Below are positions 32,625-39,991 of a stretch of 47,084 bases of DNA, one piece after another. The DNA is from an archaeon BMS3Bbin15. Lineage in GTDB: Archaea > Hydrothermarchaeota > Hydrothermarchaeia > Hydrothermarchaeales > BMS3B. Below the pieces are notes generated by a model. The model did not search any database and was not told the DNA's origin. It saw only the letters and a list, made by a program, of their open reading frames with translations. Each line of letters opens with the position of its first letter. Within the stretch, counting starts at the first letter, position 1. Made by a program: the position numbers and the translations under genes. The stretch is from NCBI GenBank assembly GCA_002897955.1, contig BDTY01000019.1:1-47084 (forward strand), read 5' to 3'.

Positions 32625-34466
32625 ATGGAGGTGACAAAAGTCCTGCGTGTTGATTTAAGCACACACGCAATAGATATTGAAGAACCTGATGAGGATGTGG
32701 GAAAAAAGTTCATAGGGGGTAGCGGCCTTGCAGCAAAAATACTCTGGGAAGAGACTTCCCCATCTACCAATCCACTTGGGGAGGAGAACCGCCTTATATT
32801 TGCGGTTGGTCCTATGACAGGTACAATGGTACCTTCCTCAAGCAGGTATACTGTGGTTGCGAAATCTCCATTAACAGGGATTTTTGGAGAAGCAAACAGT
32901 GGAGGAAGCTTCGGGTTCCAGCTAAGCAGGACAGGATATATTGCAGTTGTAATTAAAGGTGTTGCAGAGTCACCTGTATATCTATGGATTGACAATGAGA
33001 ATGTGGAGATAAAGGATGCAATGCACCTCTGGGGAAAGGATACCTACGAGGCTCATGAACAGCTTCTGGGCGAAACAGATGGAAGAGCTACCGCTGCCTG
33101 TATCGGTCAGGCGGGTGAGAGAAAGGTTCTGCTTGCCGGCATAATAAATGATGGCAAAGATGGAAGGGCAGCGGCAAGGTGCGGTCTTGGTGCTGTTATG
33201 GGAAGCAAAAATCTCAAAGCAGTTGTTGTAAGGGGAACAAAGCCTGTAAAGGTGGCAGATGTTAAAGGACTTAAAAAAGCTCTGGAGGGTGTGCATAAGA
33301 GAGTGAAGAAGGCTGCTCTCGGACTGGCAACCTATGGTACTGCCCAGCAGGTGGAGTTTGATGAAAAAATAGGTGACCTGCCTGTGAAAAACTGGACAGA
33401 AAGAAGATTAAAAGAAGGGGAGTCTTATAAAATATCCGGTCAGAATATGGCAAAGATGATACTTACAGGTAACTACCATTGCACTGGCTGTCCTGTGGGT
33501 TGTGGGAGAACTGTTAAGATAAACGGGAAGGTGGAAGGTGCCGGGCCGGAGTATGAGAGTATAGGCCAGCTGGGTAGCAACTGTCTTATAACCAGCCTCG
33601 AAACAGTTGCAATAGCCAATGAGATGTGTAACCGATATGGCATTGATACCATATCAACTGGTCAGGTAATAGCATACGCAATGGAAGCATTTGAAGGAGG
33701 ATTCATAGACAAAGAAAAGGCAGGCATGGAGCTCACCTTTGGAAATAATGAGGCGTTTCTGGAGATGATAAGGCAGATTGGTGAAGCCAGAGGATTCGGA
33801 AGGCTCCTTGGCAGGGGTGTCTTGCGTGCCTCAGAAGAAATAGGGTTGCACCATGGTTCCATGCATGTTAAAGGTCTTGAGTTTCCGGCCCATGACCCCA
33901 GGGCAAAGAATAGTCTGGCTGTAGGCTATGCCACAGGTAACAGGGGAGCCGACCATCTGCAATCCCTGGCTCATGACCATCAGCAGCCCATGGGTGTGCC
34001 AATCCCGTACCTTGGGAATGATGTTGCTCCAGAGCAGTTCCAGAAAGAGGGGATAGGCATTTTCGTGGCTCAGATGCAGCATGTTATGGGCCTGTATGAC
34101 TCTCTTGTAATCTGCAAGTTTCTGTCTTTTGGCGATGTGGACTTCAGAGAGGTGCACACATGGTATAATCTTGTTACCGGGTTTACGACGACCTTCCGGG
34201 AGTTCCTTGAGACAGGGGAGAGAATATTCAATCTCAAGCGCATGTACAACGTAAGAGAGGGAATATCCAGGAAGGATGATAATCTGCCTCAAAGAATTGT
34301 TGAGGAGCTGAATGTTGAGGAGGGTATGCCTCTGACAGAAATACCAGACCTCAAGGCGCAGCTCGATGAATATTACAATTTCAGGGGCTGGGATAACAAC
34401 GGAGTGCCCACAGAAGAAAAACTTCGTGAACTCGGGCTTGATTTTGTACTGGAGGGTAAAATATGA
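32625..34466 (+). CDS. Tungsten-type aldehyde:ferredoxin oxidoreductase, likely glyceraldehyde-oxidising
   Basis: A 613-residue AOR-family enzyme that carries a bis-pterin W (or Mo) cofactor and a [4Fe-4S] cluster. Cluster cysteines are Cys286, Cys289 and Cys293 (YHCTGCPVGCGR) and Cys497 (LVICKF). N-terminal pterin-binding blocks (FIGGSGLAAKIL, FGEANSGGSFGF) and AHDPRAKNSLAVGYATGNRGADH are present (quoted in part). In this cluster the expected substrate is D-glyceraldehyde from KDG cleavage, giving glycerate and reduced ferredoxin. It could also be glyceraldehyde-3-phosphate or other aldehydes. The GTG at 32631, better spaced from GGGAGG, is an alternative start. Overlaps the aldolase gene by 4 nt. 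Confidence 0.92.
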   Translation: MEVTKVLRVDLSTHAIDIEEPDEDVGKKFIGGSGLAAKILWEETSPSTNPLGEENRLIFAVGPMTGTMVPSSSRYTVVAKSPLTGIFGEANSGGSFGFQLSRTGYIAVVIKGVAESPVYLWIDNENVEIKDAMHLWGKDTYEAHEQLLGETDGRATAACIGQAGERKVLLAGIINDGKDGRAAARCGLGAVMGSKNLKAVVVRGTKPVKVADVKGLKKALEGVHKRVKKAALGLATYGTAQQVEFDEKIGDLPVKNWTERRLKEGESYKISGQNMAKMILTGNYHCTGCPVGCGRTVKINGKVEGAGPEYESIGQLGSNCLITSLETVAIANEMCNRYGIDTISTGQVIAYAMEAFEGGFIDKEKAGMELTFGNNEAFLEMIRQIGEARGFGRLLGRGVLRASEEIGLHHGSMHVKGLEFPAHDPRAKNSLAVGYATGNRGADHLQSLAHDHQQPMGVPIPYLGNDVAPEQFQKEGIGIFVAQMQHVMGLYDSLVICKFLSFGDVDFREVHTWYNLVTGFTTTFREFLETGERIFNLKRMYNVREGISRKDDNLPQRIVEELNVEEGMPLTEIPDLKAQLDEYYNFRGWDNNGVPTEEKLRELGLDFVLEGKI

Positions 34467-35335
34467 AGCTAAAAGGAATATACTGTCCTATGATAACACC
34501 TTTTAAAAATGGTGGAATTGATTTAGAGGGGCTTGAGAAAAATATTGCCTTTCTTGAAAAGAAGGAAGTGACAGGTCTTGTACCACTTGGCTCTGCCGGG
34601 GAGTTCTCTGGTTTAAGCATTAAAGAAAGGAAAGAGGTGATTAAAAAAGTTCTGGATACCACATCATTGCCAGTAATAGCCGGGGCAACTTCAATGAGAA
34701 TGGAGGAAGCCCTTGAAATTATTGCCTATTCTGCCGACATGGGTGCAGAAGCTGCGCTGGTTGCACCTCCATACTACTTCAGAACAAGCCAAGAAGGGCT
34801 TTTCAGTTATTATTCAAATTTATCTTCGCATTCCACGCTGCCCATAATACTCTACAATATCCCGGTTTTTACAGGAAATCCATTTTTACCTCCTCTTGTA
34901 AAAAGGCTTTCCGTGCTGGATAATATAATAGGAATAAAAGATACGAGCGGCGACATGAAAAAATTTCAGGTAATTGTTAATCTGGTTCCAGAGGATTTTT
35001 CATGTCTTATAGGGGCAGACCATCTCCTTTTGCCAGCTCTGGTCACCGGAGCTTCAGGGGCAATTCTCGGTTCTTCAAATCTTGTGCCAGATATTCCTGT
35101 AGGGATTTACAGGACATGGGAGAGGGATATAGACAGGGCTGTAGGGCTGCAAAAACTTCTCATGAATATTGTGAAAATAATGGATACTGGCACCTTTCCG
35201 GCAGGACTTAAATATGCCATGAATATGCTGGACATTGCCGGAGGTGATGATGTTAGAGCACCTCTGCTTAATCTGACATCAGAAGAAAAAGATACAGTTG
35301 ACGGGCTTCTGAAGAAGATGGAGGTTAAGAAATGA
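34463..35335 (+). CDS. 2-keto-3-deoxygluconate aldolase-like (DapA family)
   Basis: A 290-residue class I aldolase TIM barrel with Schiff-base Lys159 (IIGIKDTSG), Tyr131 (LYNIPVFTG) and the GSAGE loop (43-47). The DapA arginine (NIPGR) is replaced (NIPVFTG), which indicates another aldehyde partner. In context this is 2-keto-3-deoxygluconate, split to pyruvate and glyceraldehyde. Its start overlaps the AOR stop (ATGA) and its stop overlaps the HprK-like start (ATGA), so three genes are translationally coupled. Other KDG/KDPG-like sugar-acid aldolase activities remain possible. Confidence 0.88.
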   Translation: MKLKGIYCPMITPFKNGGIDLEGLEKNIAFLEKKEVTGLVPLGSAGEFSGLSIKERKEVIKKVLDTTSLPVIAGATSMRMEEALEIIAYSADMGAEAALVAPPYYFRTSQEGLFSYYSNLSSHSTLPIILYNIPVFTGNPFLPPLVKRLSVLDNIIGIKDTSGDMKKFQVIVNLVPEDFSCLIGADHLLLPALVTGASGAILGSSNLVPDIPVGIYRTWERDIDRAVGLQKLLMNIVKIMDTGTFPAGLKYAMNMLDIAGGDDVRAPLLNLTSEEKDTVDGLLKKMEVKK

Positions 35336-36273
35336 GCTACCCTATAAATATTGTATCCCCGCAGGAGGCTGACCACAACTGGAGGTCTCTCCTCAAAGGG
35401 AAGAGAATAAGGTATGAGAGGAAGGCAGACATCAATGGCTGCTGTATAAAGCTGATGACAGATGAAGTAGAAACTGTAAACACGTTCGATGAGAACTTCT
35501 ATCACCTGAGTGAAAAAATAAGGTCTCACGGCAGGCTGCTTGTTTTTGATGATGGCGGGGAAAACTTTCGCGTAGAATACGAGCCTATTTCCAGGTCAGC
35601 CTTTCTGTGGAACTGCAATTACTATGGCTATGTTAAATCCATTGCCCTTGCCCTTGCAGGAGACATTCTGGAGGACCTCCACAGGTTCTATTCGGTTCAT
35701 GGTGCATGTCTTGACTACCGCGGCGAGGGTATTGCCCTTGTTGGGCCGAGCGGTGCAGGTAAGACAACCCTGAGCTATGGCATACTCAGGCGGAAGAAGT
35801 CCAGGCTGATAAGCGATGACTGGTTCTATGTGAGGTTCCAGGGAAGGGAAGCCACTATTATGAGTTCGGAGAAGGAAGTATATATCAGGGGGGGAATAGA
35901 GAAGGACTGGAAGGACTTCGAGCCGCTGATAGAGGATGCACGGTTCGACAAAAAGGGCAGGGCTGTTGTAAACCTCAAGAACCTTCTGGGAGGGGAAAAG
36001 ATAAGGTCAGTAACATCACTATCAACATTTGTACTTCTCAAGCGGGATTTCAAAGATGAAAAGCTGATAGAGGAAGTATCCAGAGAAGAAATGCTGAAGT
36101 TGATGGTAGAGAACAATTTTTATAATCCGCATCTGCTTGTAAGGGACAAACGAAAGCAGAGGTTGAGAAAGAGGTTTATTAAAAATCTCCTGGATGTTGC
36201 AAAGCCTGTTGTGGTAAACACAACAGCCACTCCGGAAGAAACTGTGGACCTTATTCTGGAGGCAGTATCCTGA
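35332..36273 (+). CDS. HprK-like P-loop kinase of unknown target
   Basis: A 313-residue protein. The N-terminal 110 residues are not recognised. From about 120 it matches the HPr kinase/phosphorylase catalytic fold: conserved His in YSVHGACLD (His123), Walker A VGPSGAGKTT (about 137-146) and the acidic pair in LISDDWFYV (Asp162-Asp163). HprK phosphorylates a serine of HPr in bacteria. Some archaeal relatives are small-molecule kinases. No HPr or PTS gene is visible here. The gene is coupled to the aldolase (4-nt overlap) and to glycerate kinase (TGATG), placing it firmly in the sugar-acid pathway. It could phosphorylate a pathway enzyme, sense a metabolite, or act on a sugar acid. Confidence 0.75.
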   Translation: MSYPINIVSPQEADHNWRSLLKGKRIRYERKADINGCCIKLMTDEVETVNTFDENFYHLSEKIRSHGRLLVFDDGGENFRVEYEPISRSAFLWNCNYYGYVKSIALALAGDILEDLHRFYSVHGACLDYRGEGIALVGPSGAGKTTLSYGILRRKKSRLISDDWFYVRFQGREATIMSSEKEVYIRGGIEKDWKDFEPLIEDARFDKKGRAVVNLKNLLGGEKIRSVTSLSTFVLLKRDFKDEKLIEEVSREEMLKLMVENNFYNPHLLVRDKRKQRLRKRFIKNLLDVAKPVVVNTTATPEETVDLILEAVS

Positions 36274-37613
36274 TGCAGTGGATAAGGAACTACAATGATG
36301 TACTGGATAACTCTGCCAATCCTGCCATAAGGAAGGCAAGAGAGGTGGCCATGAAACTCCTGAATGTGGGTATCGGTGCCGTTGACCCCTTCGAACTCAC
36401 GAAGGCATTTTTTAAAAAAGCCTCAGATTTGAATTTCAATAATTTTTCAGTTATACGGGTTATAGGCTTTGGTAAGGCGAGTTTTGACATGGCGAGGGCC
36501 GTGGAGGAGATAATAGATGTTGAAGAGGGGGTTATTGTTGTACCTGAAGGAGCAGGAAGAAAGTCTGGTCTCAGAAAAATCAGGATACTTGAAGGAGGAC
36601 ACCCTATACCTGACGATGGTAGTGTTGCTGCTTCTTCAGCAGCCCTGAAAATAGCAGAAAGAAGCGGAGAGAAGGACTTCGTGGTTGTACTTGTTTCAGG
36701 TGGAGGTTCTGCTCTTTTTGCCAGACCGGCAGAAGGAATAACCCTGAAGGAAAAACAGGAGGTCACACAGCTTCTTCTGAAGTCGGGTTGCACTATAGAT
36801 GAATTCAACTCAGTGAGAAAACATATCTCTGATGTTAAAGGCGGACAGCTTGCAAAAGCCTGCTACCCTGCCCATGTTCTCGCCCTGATAATATCAGACG
36901 TTGTTGGAGACCCTATGGAAACTGTTGCCTCAGGCCCGACCCTCCCGGACCCCACCACATTTCAGGATGCCGGCTATGTCTTTGATAAGTATGGTCTCTG
37001 GGAAAGGGCACCAGAGAGTGTATGCAGGAGGATAAAAAAGGGTATGGCAGGTAAAATAGAGGAAACACCAAAGTCGCTGGATTCGTCTCTGGTAAGGAAT
37101 GTTCTTATAGGCAACAATAGCCTTGCCCTGACTGCCATGGAGAAGGCGGCCAGAAGAGAATACAATACACTGATTCTTACAGGACAGCTTGAGGGTGAAG
37201 GCAGAGAGGCTGGTAAGGTGCTTGCCGGGATAGCAAAAGAGGTGTTGCGAAGCAGTAATCCTGTAAAAAGGCCATGTGTCCTTATCCTCGGAGGGGAAAC
37301 TACTGTGACTGTGGTCGGCAATGGTAAGGGCGGGCGAAATCAGGAGCTTGTACTGGGGGCAGCTCTGTCCCTTCAGAAAAGGGATGTTGTGATAGCTTCC
37401 CTTGGAACTGACGGAATAGACGGGAGCACTGACGCTGCCGGTGGAATTGCAGACGGCTTTACAGTTGAGAGAGGCAATAAAGAGGGGCTGGATGTGGTTG
37501 AATACCTCAGTAAAAATGATTCGAATACCTTTCTCAGTGCTATTCATGATGCACTGATTACAGGACGTACAAACACAAATGTGGGGGACATAATTGTCAT
37601 TGTTGTAATATAG
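36273..37613 (+). CDS. Glycerate 2-kinase (GckA/MOFRL family)
   Basis: A 446-residue glycerate kinase that makes 2-phosphoglycerate from D-glycerate and ATP. This is the step that joins the non-phosphorylative Entner-Doudoroff route to lower glycolysis. N-terminal domain motifs are VIGFGKASFDMA, VVLVSGGGSALF and the long FNSVRKHISDVKGGQLA region. The C-terminal MOFRL domain contains LILGGETTVTVVGNGKGGRN and LGTDGIDGSTDAAGGI. Start and upstream stop share one base (TGATG). A cyclase-family gene follows after a GGAGGTGA site. Family members in archaea are typically specific for glycerate. Confidence 0.94.
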   Translation: MQWIRNYNDVLDNSANPAIRKAREVAMKLLNVGIGAVDPFELTKAFFKKASDLNFNNFSVIRVIGFGKASFDMARAVEEIIDVEEGVIVVPEGAGRKSGLRKIRILEGGHPIPDDGSVAASSAALKIAERSGEKDFVVVLVSGGGSALFARPAEGITLKEKQEVTQLLLKSGCTIDEFNSVRKHISDVKGGQLAKACYPAHVLALIISDVVGDPMETVASGPTLPDPTTFQDAGYVFDKYGLWERAPESVCRRIKKGMAGKIEETPKSLDSSLVRNVLIGNNSLALTAMEKAARREYNTLILTGQLEGEGREAGKVLAGIAKEVLRSSNPVKRPCVLILGGETTVTVVGNGKGGRNQELVLGAALSLQKRDVVIASLGTDGIDGSTDAAGGIADGFTVERGNKEGLDVVEYLSKNDSNTFLSAIHDALITGRTNTNVGDIIVIVVI

Positions 37614-37625
37614 GAGGTGAAGAGG

Positions 37626-38261
37626 ATGGAGATTATAGACATATCTGTAAGTGTATATGATGGAATGAAGGTATTTCCGGGGGACCCAACTGTTGCGATT
37701 CTGCCTCACTCAAGAATAGCCAGAGGAGATGCTGCGAATGTATCTGAATTACACATAGGGACTCACACAGGAACTCATATGGACCCGCCCCTCCATTTTT
37801 TCAGAGAGGGAATGGATGTTTCACACATATCCCTTAAAAGGCTCATAGGTGAGTGTTATGTTTTGGACATGAAGTCCATTGAAGAGAAGATAACCAAGAA
37901 GGAGCTTTATCCAAAGCGGAGCTTGTTCAGAAATAAAATTCTGCTTCTAAAGACGGCGAATTCAAGACTGCTGAAGGATGAAAAGTTCCACACTGATTAT
38001 GTCTATCTTACCAGAGATGGTGCAGAGTTGCTTGTGGAGCAGGGAGTGAAGCTTGTGGGTGTAGATTATCTGTCAATTGAGAAATATGGAGGGAGTGGAG
38101 AGGTACATAGAACTCTCTTAGGCAGTGGTACACCTGTTGTTGAGACACTGAATATGTCAGGGGTTGAAGAAGGTGAATACTTTTTTACTTTTCTGCCTCT
38201 CAAAATAAAGGGTGGAGATGGTGGCCCTGGCAGGGCAGTTTTAATTAAAAAGGAGGAATAA
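37626..38261 (+). CDS. Cyclase-family metalloenzyme (kynurenine-formamidase fold), candidate lactonase
   Basis: About 211 residues. The metal-binding signature of the cyclase/KynB family is intact as HIGTHTGTHMDPPLHF, with a further conserved GVDYLSIEKYG. The family hydrolyses amide or ester bonds using Zn or Mn. The module otherwise lacks a gluconolactonase, so this enzyme may open glucono-1,5-lactone. That role is inferred from position only, and spontaneous lactone opening would also do. The ATG at 37626 is correctly spaced from AGGAGGTGA (37612-37620). A GTG at 37617 is the alternative. IlvD/Edd follows 2 nt downstream. Confidence 0.82.
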   Translation: MEIIDISVSVYDGMKVFPGDPTVAILPHSRIARGDAANVSELHIGTHTGTHMDPPLHFFREGMDVSHISLKRLIGECYVLDMKSIEEKITKKELYPKRSLFRNKILLLKTANSRLLKDEKFHTDYVYLTRDGAELLVEQGVKLVGVDYLSIEKYGGSGEVHRTLLGSGTPVVETLNMSGVEEGEYFFTFLPLKIKGGDGGPGRAVLIKKEE

Positions 38262-38263
38262 AG

Positions 38264-39970
38264 TTGTTGCACAGTCAAAAAATGCGTGAAATAGGACCGG
38301 AAGTAGACCCACTGAGGCTTGCATGTGGCTATTCCAGAGCTGACCTCGGCAAACCAAATATACTGGTTGAAAGTGTTTATGGGGAATCCCACCCGGGTAG
38401 TATGCATTTAAATGAGCTTGTAGAATATGTGAAGCGTGGGGCGTATGAGGGTGGTGGTGCTCCACTGAAGTACTCATGCACAGATATATGTGATGGTATA
38501 GCCCAGGGTACAAAAGGAATGGACTACTCCCTTGTGAGCAGGGAGGTAATAGCCAGTGCTGTTGAATTCCATGCAGAGGCAGGGCACTTTGACGGTATGG
38601 TTCTGGTTTCAGGCAGTGATAAGGCTGTACCTGCACATTTAATTGCAGCAGCAAGATTAAAAATGCCAGCAATTTTCGTTCCTGGTGGTGTGATGGACCA
38701 GTGGATAATAACTCTTGAGCAGGTGGGAACAATATACTCAAAACTAAAGCGCGGAGAAATGGAGGAGGATGAATACAATTTTCTCAGGGAGTATTCCTGC
38801 CCTACCAATGGTACCTGCGCCTTTTTAGGTACTGCTCTCACAATGCAGAGTCTGGCAGAAGTTCTGGGACTGGCTCTTCCAACTTCAGCAGTGTGTCCTG
38901 CAACAAGCTTTGAGATAAGAAGGCTGGCGCAGAATGCAGGCAGCAGGATTGTTGAGCTGATTGACGAAAAGCTAACCGCAGATAAAATACTGACAGAAGA
39001 GGCTTTTGAAAATGCCATAATAGTTCATGCTGCCATGGCTGGCTCAACAAATGCAATGCTTCACCTGCCTGCCATAATGAAGGAGCTTGGCTACAAATTT
39101 TCTCTGAAGAGAGTATCGGAGATAAATGATGAGGTGCCCTTTATAGTCAATGTGCGCCCCTCGGGAGAATATCCTGCCAATCGCCTGTGGTTTGCAGGAG
39201 GTGTCCAGAAAGTAATGCTTGAGTTGAAGGATTACCTGAATCTGGACTGTATGACTGTAACCGGTAGAACAGTGGGTGAAAATCTGGAAAATCTGGAAAA
39301 AACTGGTTTTTTCAAAAAAAGACCTTTGTTTCTGGAAAATTATGGATTGAAGGTCAATGATGTGATAAAGAGCACAGAAGCTCCCATAACAAAATCCGGT
39401 GCCATTGTAGTTCTCAGGGGTAATATAGGCACTGGCATTATCAAACGCTCTGCTGTAGATGAAAGTATGTTTAATTTCACCGGCCCTGCAAGGGGCTTCG
39501 ATTCCCAGAGTGATGCCCTTAAGGCAATATTCGGAGGAGAAATCAAAGGAGGAGAGTGTATAATTCTCCGCTATGAAGGGCCAAGGGCGAATGGAATGCC
39601 CGAGCAGTTCTATGTTACAGAGGCAATATCCTCGAATGATAAGTTCAATACCAGTGTTGCCCTCTTAACAGACGGAAGATTCTCTGGAGCAAGCCGCGGG
39701 CCATGCATAGGTCATATATCACCGGAGGCTATAGACGGCGGTGTGCTGGCTGTGATAGAGGATGACGACCTGATTCACATAGACCTGAATAAAAACAGGC
39801 TGGATGTTGTGGGAATAAAAGGAGAAAAACTCCCTGAAGAGGAAATATTAAAGATAATAAAGGAAAGGTTATCGGTATTTAAAGCTCCTCCAAGAAAATA
39901 TCAGAGTGGCCTTTTAGGTCTTTATACAAAATATGCAGCCTCTGCTGAAGAAGGAGGGTTTATGCAGTGA
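38264..39970 (+). CDS. IlvD/Edd-family sugar-acid dehydratase (candidate gluconate dehydratase) with altered cluster cysteines
   Basis: A 568-residue dehydratase-family protein. In this module it should convert gluconate to 2-keto-3-deoxygluconate. Family blocks DGIAQGTKGMDYSLVSREVI, IVHAAMAGSTNAMLHLPAI, RGNIGTGIIK and LLTDGRFSGASRGPCIGHISPEA (quoted in part) are present. Two canonical Fe-S ligand positions differ: the PCN motif reads PGS (Gly45) and the CDK motif reads GSDK (Ser118). Cysteines occur instead at 72 and 76 (YSCTDICDG), with the normal ones near 179 and 184 (SCPTNGTC). The Cys in CDG is shared with Edd and YjhG-type enzymes. The start is TTG 38264, 7 nt after AGGAGG. True IlvD activity is less likely. 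Confidence 0.88.
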   Translation: MLHSQKMREIGPEVDPLRLACGYSRADLGKPNILVESVYGESHPGSMHLNELVEYVKRGAYEGGGAPLKYSCTDICDGIAQGTKGMDYSLVSREVIASAVEFHAEAGHFDGMVLVSGSDKAVPAHLIAAARLKMPAIFVPGGVMDQWIITLEQVGTIYSKLKRGEMEEDEYNFLREYSCPTNGTCAFLGTALTMQSLAEVLGLALPTSAVCPATSFEIRRLAQNAGSRIVELIDEKLTADKILTEEAFENAIIVHAAMAGSTNAMLHLPAIMKELGYKFSLKRVSEINDEVPFIVNVRPSGEYPANRLWFAGGVQKVMLELKDYLNLDCMTVTGRTVGENLENLEKTGFFKKRPLFLENYGLKVNDVIKSTEAPITKSGAIVVLRGNIGTGIIKRSAVDESMFNFTGPARGFDSQSDALKAIFGGEIKGGECIILRYEGPRANGMPEQFYVTEAISSNDKFNTSVALLTDGRFSGASRGPCIGHISPEAIDGGVLAVIEDDDLIHIDLNKNRLDVVGIKGEKLPEEEILKIIKERLSVFKAPPRKYQSGLLGLYTKYAASAEEGGFMQ

Positions 39971-39991
39971 AAAAAAATCATGAGGGTAAAA

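Noticed and set aside
34463-35335. Second DapA as a lysine-pathway duplicate
   Set aside because: Lacks the NIPGR arginine needed for aspartate semialdehyde and lies in a sugar-acid cluster, so KDG aldolase is the better call.
38264-39970. IlvD of branched-chain amino acid synthesis
   Set aside because: Canonical cluster motifs PCN and CDK are altered, and the neighbours belong to sugar-acid breakdown, not to ilv genes.
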